Shown: positions 13,247 through 14,637 of the stretch, one piece after another
Layout: the number at the start of each line of letters is the position of its first letter
Numbering within the stretch: the first letter of the stretch is position 1
Assembly (NCBI GenBank): GCA_020629335.1
Contig: JAHDDN010000103.1
Span: 1-14,637 of the forward strand
Origin: Chitinophagales bacterium
GTDB taxonomy: Bacteria > Bacteroidota > Bacteroidia > Chitinophagales > UBA2359
Length of the DNA stretch: 14,637 nucleotides
Direction of reading: 5' to 3'
The notes under the pieces: generated by a model
Seen by the model: only the letters and a program-made list of their open reading frames with translations
What the model was told of the DNA's origin: nothing
Databases searched by the model: none
Translations under genes and position numbers: made by a program

Positions 13247-14284
13247 TTACATTAAGACACCATTGATAGGCTGTATTTTGGGTGGTAAATCTGTTTCATT
13301 GAGCATTTCTCTTAGATCTATTTCTATGGTTCGGCAAAGGGCTAGCATAGGGATGTCATTGCCTAGGCCTTCAAATGGATTTTCGGAATAATCGCCTACT
13401 AATTCCATCATGAGGTAAATCCATGATACTAAAATGGAGAATGGGATGGAAAGCCATGCCCCAGCTTCTCCTAGTTTATGAAATTCTGACACCATACCGA
13501 AAGGCAATAAGAAAATAAAGATGCCTACGAAAATAAGACTTGAGCCGCCATACTGTCTTGGTAGTGGGAATTTTTTGATTCTTTCACATTTTCCTTGATA
13601 AGCATAAAATAGTTGTAAATGCTTTTGAAGCTCCATGTGTCGGAAGTCGTCTATTAGATTATCTTCCCTTATTTTTTTTAAGTCTTGCGCTTGTTGATCT
13701 ATAATTTGTGTTGCGGTATTGACATAATTAATGAGTCGATCATATTCCTTGGGTGGCAGTAATTTATGCAATTCTTGATCTATCACCCCATCATCAAATA
13801 AGCCTACTCCAATTTCTTTTCTTAAATTTTTAGTGTTGTTCGCTATATGTTTTCCTTGGCTTATATGTTCCCATTGTGTAGGAATCAACAATTGGTTACG
13901 AAGCGTATATAACCAAGCAATATGGCGATACAATAATCTTTGGTGAACATGATGCAATTCTCCTTCGGATAAATTGCTATTGGTGAATTGATTAGTAACA
14001 AAGCCTTTTATGGCTGCTCCCCATGAACGGCTATCATTGACGATTCCTCCCCAGATTTTTCGAGCTTCCCAGAGTCGATCATAAGCTTGATTATTCTTGA
14101 AGCCTACATAGAAGGCTACGGCAGTACCTATAATAGAAAGTGGTAACCAAGGGATATTCATCCAAGAAGCATTAGTTAACTCATGAAGAACGGTTACGCC
14201 GACACACCAAGCGGTGATCCAAACGAGATGCCAACCCGTGAATCTTATAATACCTCTTAAACTTAAATTTTTATTTACAAACAT
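13247..14284 (-). CDS. bestrophin family (UPF0187) ion channel
   Basis: A 345-residue membrane protein of the bestrophin family, pentameric anion or cation channels in bacteria. Seen: TM1 at about 16-34 and TM2 at 45-61, then the family block FKNNQAYDRLWEARKIWGGI (62-81) with NDSRSW, HIAWLYTLRNQL (121-132), GKCERIKKFPLPRQY (231-245), TM3 and TM4 (about 248-296), and the Ca-clasp-like NPFEGLGNDIP (302-312). I start it at the ATG 14284 (MFVNKNLSLRG), because the 47-residue upstream extension to 14425 carries no family similarity and runs into a repeat element. It converges with ssrA across a shared terminator. Ion selectivity cannot be inferred. Confidence 0.9.
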   Translation of the reverse strand: MFVNKNLSLRGIIRFTGWHLVWITAWCVGVTVLHELTNASWMNIPWLPLSIIGTAVAFYVGFKNNQAYDRLWEARKIWGGIVNDSRSWGAAIKGFVTNQFTNSNLSEGELHHVHQRLLYRHIAWLYTLRNQLLIPTQWEHISQGKHIANNTKNLRKEIGVGLFDDGVIDQELHKLLPPKEYDRLINYVNTATQIIDQQAQDLKKIREDNLIDDFRHMELQKHLQLFYAYQGKCERIKKFPLPRQYGGSSLIFVGIFIFLLPFGMVSEFHKLGEAGAWLSIPFSILVSWIYLMMELVGDYSENPFEGLGNDIPMLALCRTIEIDLREMLNETDLPPKIQPINGVLM

Positions 14285-14394
14285 GTGGTTAGTAGTTTCA
14301 ATTAATGAGTTCAATAATAAGCACAAATTAACAAATAAATTTAATTTTTGCTGATTTTGTGAAATTGAAGCTAAAAAATGCTTGTTGAGGGATG

Positions 14395-14561
14395 CTAGTG
14401 GCTCAACCCATAAGTTCTTGACCACCCAAGTTTTGTCTTTTTACGATTCTACTGCGTTATTTCTTCATTACGTAGCGAGGCTATGCGCTTCAAAAATGCC
14501 TTGTAGAATCGTAAAAATACGGCAACTTAATGGTCAGAAACTTATGAGCTGAACCACTTAG
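14395..14561. repeat. 165-bp inverted-repeat (MITE/REP-like) element
   Basis: The inner arms 14438-14452 and 14503-14517 match perfectly over 15 bp. Imperfect pairing extends outward: TGACCA (14419-14424) with TGGTCA (14531-14536), CATAAG (14409-14414) with CTTATG (14541-14546), and GTGG with CCAC at the ends. The central 50 nt contain GCTATGCGC. It lies between the stop of the T9SS-tail gene (14558-14560, inside the arm) and the bestrophin gene. Part of its right arm recurs at 3367-3383. Confidence 0.8.
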
Positions 14562-14637
14562 TACTTTAAGATTTTTTGAGTGTAAATTTCTTGAGCTTTG
14601 ATTATTTGGAGATAATAAATTCCACTATTAAGATAGC
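14558..14637 (-). CDS. C-terminal end of a protein with a type IX secretion sorting domain (partial)
   Basis: Read on the minus strand from the window edge, 25 codons to a TAA at 14558-14560 give a peptide containing LNSGIYYLQIIKAQEIYTQK and ending ILKY. This matches the last strands of the Por_Secre_tail (type A) sorting domain, whose usual pattern is L.SGIY.L.I followed by a basic K-I-x-K end. In this phylum that tail directs proteins through the type IX secretion system to the cell surface. Only the tail is in the window, so the passenger domain is unknown. Its stop lies in the terminal arm of the 14395-14561 repeat. Confidence 0.75.
   Translation of the reverse strand, partial: YLNSGIYYLQIIKAQEIYTQKILKY

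Noticed and set aside
14285..14425. 47-residue N-terminal extension of the bestrophin protein
   Set aside because: It has no family similarity and begins within the inverted-repeat element; the ATG at 14284 starts a typical bestrophin N-terminus.

Overview
The window looks like a chromosomal segment of a low-GC member of the Bacteroidota, possibly near the Saprospiria (the class is an inference). The signs are: perfect TAnnTTTG promoter -7 boxes with almost no Shine-Dalgarno sequences; a C-terminal type IX secretion sorting tail at the right edge; a carboxypeptidase-regulatory-like (CarboxypepD_reg-like) domain; a tmRNA whose tag ends in AMAA; and DUF2853, DUF2147 and LptG proteins of the kind seen in this phylum. 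No phage, CRISPR array, transposase gene or operon of obviously foreign origin is visible.

Left part (1-3786). A 24-bp tandem repeat and a strong bidirectional hairpin terminator are followed, on the minus strand, by a DUF2853 protein and a secreted DUF2147 protein. An M42 metallo-aminopeptidase then drives a downstream UbiA-like membrane protein. A SUI1/YciH-type translation factor lies on the plus strand with a clear promoter.

Middle (3810-9205). All genes are on the minus strand: an AI-2E/PerM-type membrane protein, an EamA transporter, the LptF/LptG-type lipopolysaccharide export permease, a HAD phosphatase, and queuosine tRNA-guanine transglycosylase (tgt). The HAD start overlaps the tgt stop by 4 nt. 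A 334-bp gap between HAD and lptG holds GC-rich structured repeats and the lptG promoter.

Right part (9206-14637). After a 594-bp non-coding stretch with a long inverted-repeat element comes a plus-strand cluster. It contains a family 2 glycosyltransferase broken by a -1 frameshift in an A9 tract, an overlapping sigma-70 family protein with an N-terminal CarboxypepD_reg-like domain, and rsmG (16S rRNA m7G527 methyltransferase) behind its own promoter and a hairpin. A second copy of the GC-rich repeat and a nested cruciform precede a full tmRNA gene (ssrA). A bidirectional terminator separates ssrA from a bestrophin-family channel on the minus strand. A second long inverted repeat follows, and then the C-terminal end of a T9SS-exported protein runs off the edge.

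Most genes are housekeeping or envelope functions: tRNA and rRNA modification, ribosome rescue, initiation, LPS export and transport. The most unusual points are the CarboxypepD_reg/sigma fusion, the glycosyltransferase frameshift on a dnaX-like slippery heptamer directly upstream of and overlapping that sigma gene, and several families of hairpin-forming intergenic repeats, one of which shows compensatory base changes between its two copies.
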